Shown here one piece after another: positions 16,871 through 26,134 of a stretch of 64,000 nucleotides of DNA. The notes under the pieces are model-generated. The model was not told the DNA's origin, did not search any database, and saw only the letters and a program-made list of their open reading frames with translations. The translations under genes were made by a program, and so were the position numbers. Location: the NCBI RefSeq assembly GCF_001598915.1, contig NZ_BDAP01000002.1, forward strand, positions 248,001-312,000, in the 5' to 3' direction. This stretch comes from Williamsia muralis NBRC 105860. GTDB taxonomy: Bacteria > Actinomycetota > Actinomycetes > Mycobacteriales > Mycobacteriaceae. How positions within the stretch are numbered: position 1 is the stretch's first letter; each line of letters starts with the position of its first letter.

Positions 16871-19800
16871 ATGTTCACAAAGGTCCTGGCCGCCAACCGT
16901 GGCGAGATCGCGGTCCGCGCATTTCGTGCCGCCGTTGAACTGGGTGCGTCCACGGTTGCCGTCTACCCGTACGAAGACCGCAACTCGGCCCATCGCGCCA
17001 AAGGGTTCGAGGCGTATCAGATCGGTGAACCAGGCCATCCTGTTCGCGCCTACCTCTCTGTCGACGAGATCATCTCGGCCGCACAACGTGCTGGTGCCGA
17101 CGCGATCTACCCCGGATACGGGTTCCTCTCCGAGAACCCGGACCTGGCCGCTGCCTGTGCAGCTGCGGGGATCACCTTCGTCGGCCCGTCAGCGGACATA
17201 CTCCGGCTGACCGGAGACAAGTCGCACGCGGTTGCCGCCGCCCGAGCCGCCGGGCTGCCGGTGCTGGCCTCCTGTGCGCCATCCGATGATGTCGACGAGC
17301 TGGTCGCCGCAGCGGAGGGAATGCGCTTCCCTGTGTTCGTCAAGGCGGTTGCCGGCGGCGGCGGCCGAGGAATGCGACGTGTCGCCGACCCGGAGTCACT
17401 CCGGTCTTCCATCGAGGCTGCATCGAGAGAGGCGCACACGGCGTTCGGTGACGGCACCGTCTTCCTCGAACAGGCGGTGGTCAACCCCCGGCACATCGAG
17501 GTCCAGATCCTGGGTGACAGCAGCGGCGAGGTCATCCACCTCTTCGAGCGGGACTGCTCGTTGCAGCGGCGACACCAGAAGGTTGTCGAGGTGGCTCCCG
17601 CGCCAGGACTCGATCCCGAACTGCGCGAACGTATCTGCGCCGATGCGGTGAAGTTCGCTCGGCACATCGGATACACCTGTGCAGGTACCGTGGAGTTCCT
17701 CCTGGACCCGTACGGCAATCACGTCTTCATCGAGATGAACCCGCGGATCCAGGTGGAGCACACCGTCACCGAGGAGATCACCGACGTCGATCTGGTTGCG
17801 GCGCAACTGCGTATCGCATCGGGCGAGTTGCTGACCGACCTTGGCCTGACGCAGGAGTCCATCGAGATCCGCGGCGCCGCCATGCAGTGCCGCATCACCA
17901 CCGAGGACCCCACCGACGGGTTCCGCCCCGACACCGGCCGGGTCACGGCCTATCGCACACCTGGCGGCTCCGGCGTCCGATTGGACGGCAGTGTCGGACT
18001 CGGGTCGGAGATCGGTTCGCATTTCGACTCGATGCTGGTCAAACTCACCTGCCGAGGACGCGACTTCGCCACCGCAGCGGCCCGCGCCCGGCGAGCGATC
18101 GCCGAGTTCCGTGTGCGTGGCGTGGCGACCAACATCCCTTTCCTGCAGGCAGTCCTGGACAATCCCGACTTCCTGGCCTGGAGGGTCGACACGTCCTTCA
18201 TCGAGAATCACCCGGAACTGTTGACCCAGAACGTCTCCGCGGACCGGGGCACCCGCATCCTGCGCTACCTCGCAGACATCACCGTCAACCGGCCACACGG
18301 CGAGCGTCCGTCCACCGTCTATGCCGTCGACAAGCTGCCGGCGGTGGACGTCGGCAACCCACCTCCGGCCGGGTCGCGGGATCGGCTGCTCCGCCTTGGA
18401 CCGACGGTGTTCGCGGCAGACCTCCGTCGCTCGACAGCTCTGGCCGTCACCGACACCACATTCCGGGATGCCCATCAGTCCCTATTGGCAACGCGCGTAC
18501 GAACCCGTGATCTCGTCGCCGTTGCGCCCTATGTTGCCCGGATGACCCCGCAGCTGCTGTCTGTGGAGGCGTGGGGAGGGGCGACATATGATGTGGCGCT
18601 GCGCTTTCTGCACGAGGACCCGTGGGAGCGACTGTCCGCGCTACGTGAGGCAATGCCGAACATCTGCATCCAGATGCTGCTGCGAGGCCGGAACACGGTG
18701 GGATACACGCCGTACCCCGACGAGGTGACCCATGCGTTCGTTCGCGAGGCGGTAGACACGGGTGTCGACATCTTCAGGATTTTCGATGCGCTCAACAATG
18801 TCGACCAGATGCGCCCGGCGATCGATGCGGTTCGCGACACGGGCACATCCGTTGCCGAAGTGGCGATGTCGTACACCGGCGATCTGACCGATCCAGATGA
18901 GGATCTGTACACGCTCGACTACTACTTGCGACTCGCCGAACAACTGGTGGAGGCCGGCGCACACATTCTCGCGATAAAAGACATGGCCGGTCTGCTGCGT
19001 CCCCCGGCCGCAGCCACCCTTGTCACAGCACTGCGTTCACGTTTTGATCTACCGGTTCATCTCCACACCCATGACACCCCGGGCGGTCAGTTGGCCACGT
19101 ACCTCGCGGCCTGGGACGCAGGGGTCGACGCCGTCGACGGTGCCAGCGCCGCGCTGGCCGGCACCACCAGTCAGCCCGCGCTGTCGGCGATCGTGGCCGC
19201 GACCGAGCACACACCACGTGACACCGGGCTCGATCTCAGCGCCGTGTGCGACCTCGAACCGTATTGGGCCGCAATCCGTTCGAACTATGCGCCATTTGAG
19301 TCAGGACTCCCCGCACCCACCGGCCGCGTGTACACCCACGAGATCCCGGGCGGGCAGCTGTCCAACTTGCGCCAGCAGGCCTCGGCGCTCGGCCTGGCCG
19401 ATCGGTTCGAGGACATCGAGTCGGCCTATGCCGGCGCCGACCGGATTCTGGGCCGATTGGTCAAGGTGACCCCGTCGTCGAAGGTGGTCGGCGACCTCGC
19501 GTTGGCGCTTGTCGGCGCCGATGCGACAGCCGACGACTTCGCAGCCGAACCGTCCTCTTACGACATCCCGTCGTCGGTCATCGACTTCCTCCGCGGCGAC
19601 CTCGGCGACCCCGCCGGTGGTTGGCCCGAGCCACTGCGGTCTCGGGCGCTGGCCGGTCGGGCCGAGCCAAGAGCGGTCACACCCCTCACGGAACAACAGC
19701 TGTCGGGCCTGTCGGGACCGAGCGAGGTCAAGCGGGAAACGTTGAACCGGCTGCTGTTCCCCGGCCCGACAACGGAGTTCGAGAACCACCGCGACAAGTT

Positions 19801-20254
19801 CGGAGACACCGCGCAGTTGTCGACCAATCAATACTTCTACGGCCTGCGGCAAGGCGAGGAGCATCGGGTGCAACTCGAACCCGGCGTGGAGTTGCTGATC
19901 GGTTTGGAAGCCATCTCCGAACCCGACGCCCAGGGCATGCGCAACGTGCTGTGCATACTCAACGGTCAGCTCCGGCCGGTGCAGGTACGTGACCGCAGCG
20001 TCGAGACCACCACTCGTGAAGCCGAAAAGGCCGATCGCACCGACCCGGGGCAGGTACCGGCGCCCTTCACCGGTGTGGTCACGTTGTCGGTCAAAGAGGG
20101 CGACGCCATCGAGCAGGGTGAATTGGTGGGAAGCATCGAGGCGATGAAGATGGAGGCCGCGATCACCGCACCCCGCTCAGGCACCGTCAGCCGTGTGCCC
20201 ATCAGTGGTGCAGCACAGGTCGATGGTGGCGACCTGCTTCTGGTTATTGCCTGA
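16871..20254 (+). CDS. pyc: Pyruvate carboxylase
   Basis: 1127 residues, the full length of single-chain pyruvate carboxylase: pyruvate + bicarbonate + ATP to oxaloacetate. Order: biotin carboxylase (VLAANRGEIAVR, ATP-grasp GGGGRGMR, EMNPRIQVEH), carboxyltransferase barrel (TDTTFRDAHQSLLATR, LRGRNTVGY), tetramerisation region, and biotinyl domain with EAMKMEA, biotin on Lys1093. The start at 16871 has GAGAGGA upstream; the longer GTG reading adds a non-family tail. Its promoter region is shared with the divergent PEP-utilising gene and holds a regulon-1 operator-like site. This is anaplerotic housekeeping, or a dedicated supply of oxaloacetate/PEP for the pathway. Confidence 0.97.
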   Translation: MFTKVLAANRGEIAVRAFRAAVELGASTVAVYPYEDRNSAHRAKGFEAYQIGEPGHPVRAYLSVDEIISAAQRAGADAIYPGYGFLSENPDLAAACAAAGITFVGPSADILRLTGDKSHAVAAARAAGLPVLASCAPSDDVDELVAAAEGMRFPVFVKAVAGGGGRGMRRVADPESLRSSIEAASREAHTAFGDGTVFLEQAVVNPRHIEVQILGDSSGEVIHLFERDCSLQRRHQKVVEVAPAPGLDPELRERICADAVKFARHIGYTCAGTVEFLLDPYGNHVFIEMNPRIQVEHTVTEEITDVDLVAAQLRIASGELLTDLGLTQESIEIRGAAMQCRITTEDPTDGFRPDTGRVTAYRTPGGSGVRLDGSVGLGSEIGSHFDSMLVKLTCRGRDFATAAARARRAIAEFRVRGVATNIPFLQAVLDNPDFLAWRVDTSFIENHPELLTQNVSADRGTRILRYLADITVNRPHGERPSTVYAVDKLPAVDVGNPPPAGSRDRLLRLGPTVFAADLRRSTALAVTDTTFRDAHQSLLATRVRTRDLVAVAPYVARMTPQLLSVEAWGGATYDVALRFLHEDPWERLSALREAMPNICIQMLLRGRNTVGYTPYPDEVTHAFVREAVDTGVDIFRIFDALNNVDQMRPAIDAVRDTGTSVAEVAMSYTGDLTDPDEDLYTLDYYLRLAEQLVEAGAHILAIKDMAGLLRPPAAATLVTALRSRFDLPVHLHTHDTPGGQLATYLAAWDAGVDAVDGASAALAGTTSQPALSAIVAATEHTPRDTGLDLSAVCDLEPYWAAIRSNYAPFESGLPAPTGRVYTHEIPGGQLSNLRQQASALGLADRFEDIESAYAGADRILGRLVKVTPSSKVVGDLALALVGADATADDFAAEPSSYDIPSSVIDFLRGDLGDPAGGWPEPLRSRALAGRAEPRAVTPLTEQQLSGLSGPSEVKRETLNRLLFPGPTTEFENHRDKFGDTAQLSTNQYFYGLRQGEEHRVQLEPGVELLIGLEAISEPDAQGMRNVLCILNGQLRPVQVRDRSVETTTREAEKADRTDPGQVPAPFTGVVTLSVKEGDAIEQGELVGSIEAMKMEAAITAPRSGTVSRVPISGAAQVDGGDLLLVIA

Positions 20255-20259
20255 CCCGC

Positions 20260-20315
20260 GGGCCAGATCCTCCGGTTACGGCCACATCCTCCGGTTACAA
20301 CCGGAGGATGTGGCC
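20260..20315. repeat. Repeat/hairpin between convergent genes, probable bidirectional terminator
   Basis: GGCCA-G/C-ATCCTCCGGTTAC occurs twice in tandem. The second copy forms a perfect 17-base inverted repeat with 20299-20315 (AACCGGAGGATGTGGCC). It lies between the 3' ends of pyc and the acyl-CoA dehydrogenase. The same TCCTCCGGTT and CGGAGGATGTG blocks recur at 40486-40511. Confidence 0.7.
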
Positions 20316-20344
20316 GATGTCGGAGGGGATGTGTAGCCGACGAC

Positions 20345-21400
20345 TCAGGACACCAGCGCGGCGGCAACTGTCTCGGCGTGCACGGCGGTGTTGCCGAACA
20401 ACAATTCGCTCGTCTTGGCCCGGCGGAAGTACCTGTGCAACGGGTGCTCCCATGTGAAGCCGATGCCGCCGTGGATCTGCACGGACTCCTCGGCCGAGAA
20501 GGTCGCGGCTCGGGAGGCGAGTACCCGCGCGGTCGCAGCAGCGACGAACAGCTCGCGGCTACTGCGGGAATCGGCGTCGGCGGCATCGAGTACAGCTGCC
20601 TCGGCCAGTTCGATCGCCACCAGCATGTCGGTGAGTCGATGTTTGATCGACTGAAAAGACCCGATGGCACGTCCGAACTGTTGCCGGGTCTTGGCGTAAT
20701 CGACAGACATCTCCAGGCAGGCGCGTGCAGCCCCCACCTGCTCAGCGGCGAGCGCGGTGATGGCGATGGCCTGCGCCCTGTCGAGACCCGCTACGAGGTG
20801 GTTGCCGCCGACGCGCTGCGCTGATGCCCCGGTGAACTCGATCCGCGCAAGTGGCCTGGTGAAGTCGAGTGATTCACGCGCGGTGCGTGTTACGCCGGCG
20901 GCGTCACCGCCGATGACCGCCAACTCCGGACCCGAGGGTCCCTCGGCGACGACGACGAGCAGATCAGCATCGGCTCCGGCGACCACGGCCTCCTGCCCGC
21001 CGTCGAGAACGATTGTGTTGTCGTCACCTCCGGACGCGGTGATCGACGTGGACGCAAACGGGTATCCGGTCACGAGTGCGGCGGTCACGCTGCCATCCGC
21101 GATCGTCGGAAGATGTTGTGTCTTCGCGGCATCCGAACCTGCGTGCAGCAGTGTGAAACCTGCCAGGATGACCGAGGAGAAGCACGGAGCGGCGCCGAGT
21201 GACCGGCCCAGTTCGGCCATCACCACAGCGGTGTCCTTCAGGGTGAACCCTGCTCCGCCGTAATTCTCCGGGAACGGGACCTCGGTCAGGCCCATCTCCA
21301 GCAGCGAGCCCCAGACGTTGTCGCCGGCTGCGGTGCGGGCCAGCGAGGACCTGAGACTTGATTCGAGATCGCGCTGTTCGACCGTCAATTCGAGAGGCAT
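20345..21400 (-). CDS. Acyl-CoA dehydrogenase (small subunit-type)
   Basis: 351 residues from ATG 21400, with AGGAG upstream. A longer in-frame reading runs into the neighbouring gene and adds Ser/Arg-rich filler. Features: GGAGFTLKD near residue 50, the DYAKTRQQFGRAIGSFQSIKH helix, and a C-terminal IHGGIGFTWEHPLHRYFRRA motif of the family. The FAD domain looks reduced, as in the heteromeric FadE pairs of steroid-degrading actinobacteria. It directly follows a second dehydrogenase, and such adjacent pairs often form α2β2 enzymes. Oxidises an acyl-CoA to the enoyl-CoA. Confidence 0.9.
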   Translation of the reverse strand: MPLELTVEQRDLESSLRSSLARTAAGDNVWGSLLEMGLTEVPFPENYGGAGFTLKDTAVVMAELGRSLGAAPCFSSVILAGFTLLHAGSDAAKTQHLPTIADGSVTAALVTGYPFASTSITASGGDDNTIVLDGGQEAVVAGADADLLVVVAEGPSGPELAVIGGDAAGVTRTARESLDFTRPLARIEFTGASAQRVGGNHLVAGLDRAQAIAITALAAEQVGAARACLEMSVDYAKTRQQFGRAIGSFQSIKHRLTDMLVAIELAEAAVLDAADADSRSSRELFVAAATARVLASRAATFSAEESVQIHGGIGFTWEHPLHRYFRRAKTSELLFGNTAVHAETVAAALVS

Positions 21401-21410
21401 TGCCGATCTC

Positions 21411-22646
21411 CTAACGTGGTTCGCGGGGCAGTCCGAGCCCGCGTTCGCCGATGATGTTTCGCTGGATCTCGTCAGAGCCGCCCGCAATGCGATAGCCGGG
21501 TGCGCCCAGGAGGTGTTCGGTCCAGGCGAATGTGTTCGGCTCTCCGGTGTCGGCGAGGATCTTCGGGCCGAGGAACGAAGCGGCGGCGTCGCCGATCCGC
21601 TTGAGGTTCTGGGTCCAGACGAGTTTGCCGATCGAACCCTCCACTCCCGGAACGGCTCCGGATTGCTCACGTTCGGCGTAACGAGCCACCATCAGTGCCG
21701 AGGCGCGCTCGTAGATCGCAGCGTCTGCCAATTGCTGGCGTACCAGGGGATCGTCGGTGATGCCCAGACTCTTTGCCAGCCGCACCAGATCGGCGCTGTT
21801 ACCGCCGGCGCTGACGATACCCGCGCTCGAATTGCGTTCGAAGCCGAGCGTGGTGAGCGCGACCTTCCAACCGTCACCTTCGGCACCGATGCGCAGCGAG
21901 TCAGGGATTTCGACGTCGGTGAGGAAGACCTCGTTGAAGGTCGATCCACCGGAGCTCTGCCGAATGGGTCGTACATCGACCCCGGGCGCGTCCATCGGAA
22001 CCATGAACGCCGTCATGCCACGGTGTTTGGCCACGGTGGTGTCGGTGCGGGCGATGAGCAGGCCCCACTCGGAGAACTGTGCACCCGAGCTCCACACCTT
22101 CTGCCCGTTGATGCGCCAACCATCGCCGGTGGCCACAGCTTTGGTGGACAGCCCGGCCAGATCGGAACCGGCGCCGGGCTCGGAGAAGAGCTGGCAGCAC
22201 AGTTCGTCGGTGCGAAGGAATGGCCGGACGAATCGCTGTTGTTGATCCTCGGTGCCCAGCGCATGAAGCGTGGGTGCCACCAATTCGACAGTGACGAGCA
22301 CGGTTTCGTGACGGTCCGGCGTGATGTACTGCCGCTCGAGGCCGACGTACACGCGTTCGTGGCTGGCAGTCAGTCCTGCGCCACCCCATTCCGGACCCCA
22401 GGTGATGGCGCCGAACCCGGCATCGACCCTTTTCCGTTGCCAGTCCCGGGCGGCGTCGATCAGGTCGCGTTCCTCGTCGTGGGTGTGGTTGTGGAAAATT
22501 GCGTAGTTCGGGTCTGCGGCCACCGCCGGCCCCGTCTCCCGCCGGTCGAGGTGCTCGTCGAGCCACGCAACGCACTTTTCGGAGAAGGCGTCGACGTCGA
22601 TCACCTGCGCGTCGACGGATCCACTTGATCCCGGGCTCGGGGTCAT
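21411..22646 (-). CDS. Acyl-CoA dehydrogenase (FAD-binding partner)
   Basis: 411 residues from ATG 22646, preceded by AAGGAAAG; it overlaps the enoyl-CoA hydratase stop (ATGA). Typical signatures are LFSEPGAGSDLAGL and NGQKVWSSGAQFSEWGLL for FAD and substrate binding, and GGSDEIQRNIIGERGLGLPR at the C-terminus. Its downstream neighbour is a smaller, diverged dehydrogenase, so a heterotetramer is plausible. Acts at the first oxidation of β-oxidation on an acyl-CoA made by the ligase of the same operon. Confidence 0.93.
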   Translation of the reverse strand: MTPSPGSSGSVDAQVIDVDAFSEKCVAWLDEHLDRRETGPAVAADPNYAIFHNHTHDEERDLIDAARDWQRKRVDAGFGAITWGPEWGGAGLTASHERVYVGLERQYITPDRHETVLVTVELVAPTLHALGTEDQQQRFVRPFLRTDELCCQLFSEPGAGSDLAGLSTKAVATGDGWRINGQKVWSSGAQFSEWGLLIARTDTTVAKHRGMTAFMVPMDAPGVDVRPIRQSSGGSTFNEVFLTDVEIPDSLRIGAEGDGWKVALTTLGFERNSSAGIVSAGGNSADLVRLAKSLGITDDPLVRQQLADAAIYERASALMVARYAEREQSGAVPGVEGSIGKLVWTQNLKRIGDAAASFLGPKILADTGEPNTFAWTEHLLGAPGYRIAGGSDEIQRNIIGERGLGLPREPR

Positions 22647-23425
22647 GGCTTCTTTCCTTTCGACATCTCGGCGATACGGGCCTCGACTGCCTTCTTGGAG
22701 TCGGGGTGCTCGGACAGTCGCACGGTGAAGGTCTGTTCGAGTTCGTACCCGCGTTTGAGATCGACGTCTTCGCACCCGTTCAGCGACTGCTTTGCCAGGG
22801 TCAGCGCGTATCGGCTCTTGGCGGCGATGACGCGCGCCCGCGACATCGCGACCTCGAGGAGCTCGTCATGCGGTACCACGTCGAGGGGCGCACCCCAGCT
22901 GCGCAAGGTCTCCGCATCGACGGGCTCCGCGGTGAAGAACATCCGTCGCATCGCCTGCTGCGGAAGCATTCTGGCGGTGAACCGGCCTCCTCCGAGCACG
23001 CCGACACCCATCTCCGGAAGGCCGAACGTCGCCCGGTCGGAGGCAACCACGATGTCGCTGAGCGAAGCCAACGCAAGACCACTGCCGAGAGCGGGACCGT
23101 TGATGGCAGCGACAACGGGTAACGCGCAGTCGTACAGCCCGAACAGTGCCCGTCTCACGCTGCGCATCTCGACGTCGCCGCTGACCGAATCCATCACCCG
23201 GAAGTTGCCGAGATCATTGCCCGCGCAGAAGATCCTGCCGCGGCCGGTGAGGACGATGGCGCGGATGTCCTGGTTGTCGGACAACATGTCGAAGACTCGT
23301 GCGATCTCGTCGTACATCTGGGTGTCGATCGCGTTCACCTTGCCGCGGGCAAGTTCGACGAGTGCGATACCCGGTTCCGGCTCGGTGACGACGAGATGTT
23401 CGATCCCAGGTGTCTGAACGGTCAT
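22643..23425 (-). CDS. Enoyl-CoA hydratase/isomerase family protein
   Basis: 260 residues of the crotonase fold. The oxyanion-hole segments are AGNDLGNF and INGPALGSGLALA, then DIVVASDRATFGLPEMGVGVLGG with a Glu in the expected active-site region. One of the two canonical Glu positions is not obvious, so hydratase is likely but an isomerase or hydrolase is possible. It lies eight bases after the CoA ligase and overlaps the dehydrogenase downstream: one β-oxidation operon. Confidence 0.9.
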   Translation of the reverse strand: MTVQTPGIEHLVVTEPEPGIALVELARGKVNAIDTQMYDEIARVFDMLSDNQDIRAIVLTGRGRIFCAGNDLGNFRVMDSVSGDVEMRSVRRALFGLYDCALPVVAAINGPALGSGLALASLSDIVVASDRATFGLPEMGVGVLGGGRFTARMLPQQAMRRMFFTAEPVDAETLRSWGAPLDVVPHDELLEVAMSRARVIAAKSRYALTLAKQSLNGCEDVDLKRGYELEQTFTVRLSEHPDSKKAVEARIAEMSKGKKP

Positions 23426-23432
23426 TCGGCCC

Positions 23433-25112
23433 CTATTTCTCGTGTGTTGCGGCGAATTTCATCGCCGTCATCTGGGGTGGGAGCGCATCCCGATCGCGGG
23501 TCCAGTCGCGCAGCGCAAACTTCTGCACCTTGCCGCTGGCCGTCTTCGGCAGCGAATCGACCACGAAGACGCTCTCCGGGATCTTCTGCACCGCGATCTC
23601 TCGTTCGAGAAGAAAGCGGTGCACCTCGGGCAGTGTGAGATCGCGCTGATCCCGGGTCACCACAAACGCACACCCGCGTTCACCGGTCCGGGCATCAGGC
23701 CCGGCGACAACGGCCACCTCGACAACAGCCGGATGCTCGCTGAGTTGGTTCTCGACGTCGTGTGCGCTGATCTTCTCGCCCGAACGATTGATGACATCTT
23801 TGATACGTCCGACGATGTGGATGCCGCCGCTGCTGTCGAAGCGACCCAGGTCACCGGTACGGAAGAAACCGTCGTCGGTGAAGGCGGTCTCGTTCAGGCG
23901 CTCATCGAGGTATCCGAGAAAGGTGTCCGGCCCGCGCCAGAGGATTTCGCCCACCGCCCCTGTGGCAACGGACGTGCCGACGTCGTCGGCGACGATCACC
24001 TCCGTGGGTGAGATCGGCCGACCATCGGTCTTGGTGCGCAGATAGATGGGGTCCCATCGGTCGGACGCCGTGACAGACGGGCCCTCGGTGGCGCCGTACA
24101 TTCTCGTGACCGTACCCAGCCGCTCGGTTGCGGCGGCGGTCAGCGAGTCGGGGATATCGGCTCCGCCACAAGCGATGTAGCGGATGGAAGGGGTGTCGAG
24201 CTCCGCCGCGGTGGCTGCGTCGAGCAGGCCCCGGAGGAAGGGCGTCGAGAAGATCATGAAGCTGGCGTGCTCGGACCGGATGAGATCCAAGGCGGCCTCG
24301 GAGTCCCAGATATCCTGCAGCACAACCGTTGTGCCGAGTAGGAACGGCAGCGTCAGCGCGCAGTTCACCCCGGTCACATGGGTGACCGGTGATGGGTTGA
24401 AGATGACGTCGCGCTCGTTCAATCCGAACCAGGTGATCATCGACCGGTTCTCGTAGACGAGGGTGTTGTGGCTGTGCAGAACGCCTTTGGGGTCAGCGGT
24501 GGTACCAGAGGTGTACAGCAACAGGCAGATACTGTCAGGGTCGGCCGGCGGTAGATTACGTACTGCCGAAATGGCTTGCGGGGTGGCCGACCTCGTCAAT
24601 TCGTCCAACGTGGTGCCGACTGCCGCGTTGACGGGGTTTTCTTCGATGGAGACGACAAGCTGCAGGTCGGGAAGGTCGGTCACCAGGTCCCGGTACATTG
24701 CCCCGAAATCGAAACCACGGTGCGTTCCGGGGATGAGCACCACCTTTGCGCGAGCCTGCCCGAGGATGAATCGGAGTTCCCGGGCTCGGTAGATGGGAAC
24801 GATCGGGTTGGCGATGGCGCCGAGCTTCATGACGGCCTGAAACGCGATGACCGCTTCGGCGCAATTGGGCAGCTGGAACGCCACGACGTCGCCGGATCGC
24901 ACACCGCGACCTCGCAGTGCTGCCGCGAGCCGTGCCGACGCGTCGTCGAGTTCACCGAAGGTGATGCGACGCGCACCGTCGATCACCGCAACAGCGTCTG
25001 GGTATCGAGCGGAGGCTTGCTCGAGGAAGTGGGCGACGGGCTGATCGCGCCAGTGCCCGGCATTCCTATAGCTCTGCGTCAGAGCAGCATTCGGTGGCCG
25101 TGTGGGATACAT
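23433..25112 (-). CDS. AMP-dependent acid–CoA ligase
   Basis: 559 residues of the adenylate-forming superfamily. P-loop-like LLLYTSGTTADPKGVLHSH, the A5 motif MYGATEG, the A7 motif FFRTGDLGRFD, the hinge GRIKDVINRSGEKI, and the A10 lysine in PKTASGKVQKF are all visible. It activates a carboxylic acid as acyl-adenylate and then CoA thioester. Overall layout resembles cyclohexanecarboxylate–CoA ligases and EntE-like ligases. ATG 25112 is preferred over GTG 25118 because GAGGAGG is properly spaced only from it. First gene of the β-oxidation operon, divergent from the FCD regulator, with the operator between. Confidence 0.92.
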   Translation of the reverse strand: MYPTRPPNAALTQSYRNAGHWRDQPVAHFLEQASARYPDAVAVIDGARRITFGELDDASARLAAALRGRGVRSGDVVAFQLPNCAEAVIAFQAVMKLGAIANPIVPIYRARELRFILGQARAKVVLIPGTHRGFDFGAMYRDLVTDLPDLQLVVSIEENPVNAAVGTTLDELTRSATPQAISAVRNLPPADPDSICLLLYTSGTTADPKGVLHSHNTLVYENRSMITWFGLNERDVIFNPSPVTHVTGVNCALTLPFLLGTTVVLQDIWDSEAALDLIRSEHASFMIFSTPFLRGLLDAATAAELDTPSIRYIACGGADIPDSLTAAATERLGTVTRMYGATEGPSVTASDRWDPIYLRTKTDGRPISPTEVIVADDVGTSVATGAVGEILWRGPDTFLGYLDERLNETAFTDDGFFRTGDLGRFDSSGGIHIVGRIKDVINRSGEKISAHDVENQLSEHPAVVEVAVVAGPDARTGERGCAFVVTRDQRDLTLPEVHRFLLEREIAVQKIPESVFVVDSLPKTASGKVQKFALRDWTRDRDALPPQMTAMKFAATHEK

Positions 25113-25172
25113 GACCACCTCCTCGCCCCCGTGAGTACTTTTCTGACACGGACTACAGTATCTAATCCCGCT

Positions 25173-25189
25173 AACTATGTACAGACTTG
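25173..25189. promoter_or_regulatory. Candidate operator, catabolic regulon 1 (site at regulator)
   Basis: AACTATGTACAGACTTG, identical over 17 bases to 2228-2244. It lies between the CoA ligase operon and the FCD/GntR regulator gene, the classic place for an autoregulated operator. Confidence 0.65.
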
Positions 25190-25257
25190 GCGCACATCAC
25201 ACTGTCCGTAGGTATGGTTAGCACTGCGAGACGAACTTGGAGGCGGGGGAGAAACAC

Positions 25258-26001
25258 ATGACCATCGAGGAAAGCGTTCCGCGGGCGCGCGCGCCCAAGA
25301 TCTCGGCGCGGGTGGCCAACGTGATAGCGGATCAGATCCTCGGAGGCGGAATCGTCGTCGGACAACGGCTGCCCACAGAGAAAGAAATGGTCGCAGAGCA
25401 CGGGGTGGCGCGCACGACCGTCCGGGAAGCGCTCCGTCTGCTCGAAAGCCGCGACCTCGTGACGATCAAGTCCGGCATCGGTGGCGGCCCGGTGGCAAAG
25501 CGGCCGGAGCTCGAGTCGCTCGGCAACACGATGAAGCTGTTCCTGCAGATCAACGGCGCCAACATCAGCGATGTCATCGACGTGCGCCTGATGATGGAGC
25601 CCATCGTCGCCCGTCAGGCCGCGGCGAACGTCACCGACGATCAGCTCGAGACCATGCAACTGGCGCTCGACCGCATGCGCGAGGACCCCGGCGATTACGC
25701 CAACTTTCAGGAGAACAACGCAGTGTTCCAGCGAGGGGTGTACGAAGCCGCCGGGAATCCAGCTCTGCGGATCGTGATGGAAACACTGTGGCTGCTGGTG
25801 CGCGACGCAGAACCCAGCGAGCACCCGATGGCGACCCGGCTCGCTGCGGTCGAGATGCAGCAGGACGTTCTCGACGCCATGCGTGATCGCGACCAAGACG
25901 CGTCCGCCACCGCGATGAGCGCGTTCGTGGAAGAAACGGCCAAGTACTACCGGCGTCGGTTGAACGAGATCATCTCGCGGCCGGTGCACTGGCAGATGTA
26001 G
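25258..26001 (+). CDS. GntR-family regulator, FCD (FadR) subfamily
   Basis: 247 residues. The N-terminal winged helix runs from ISARVANVIADQIL through LPTEKEMVAEHGVARTTVREAL to GIGGGP. The C-terminal FCD ligand domain is all-helical, with VIDVRLMMEPIVARQAA and candidate metal/ligand residues Asp and His typical of this fold. GGGGGAG precedes ATG 25258. FCD regulators are usually repressors released by a pathway acid or CoA ester. It sits beside the shared operator and diverges from the ligase operon, so it is the likely master regulator of region 1. Confidence 0.92.
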   Translation: MTIEESVPRARAPKISARVANVIADQILGGGIVVGQRLPTEKEMVAEHGVARTTVREALRLLESRDLVTIKSGIGGGPVAKRPELESLGNTMKLFLQINGANISDVIDVRLMMEPIVARQAAANVTDDQLETMQLALDRMREDPGDYANFQENNAVFQRGVYEAAGNPALRIVMETLWLLVRDAEPSEHPMATRLAAVEMQQDVLDAMRDRDQDASATAMSAFVEETAKYYRRRLNEIISRPVHWQM

Positions 26002-26049
26002 AGCCGCTTTCCCTTGATCGTGGGCTGTTTTCAGCGCCGGAAAATCGCG

Positions 26050-26073
26050 GGAACATTTGTGCGCCGCGACGTC
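26050..26073 (+). promoter_or_regulatory. Possible ECF-sigma promoter
   Basis: GGAAC (26050-26054) and CGTC (26070-26073) are 15 bases apart, resembling the -35/-10 pattern of mycobacterial ECF sigma factors, though the spacer is one or more bases short. It is about 60 bases before the small repeat protein gene. Confidence 0.35.
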
Positions 26074-26134
26074 TCCTATCTCTGACTGCTTCACCAAGAC
26101 AGAGAATCAACAGCACCGAGTCATAGGAGACATC

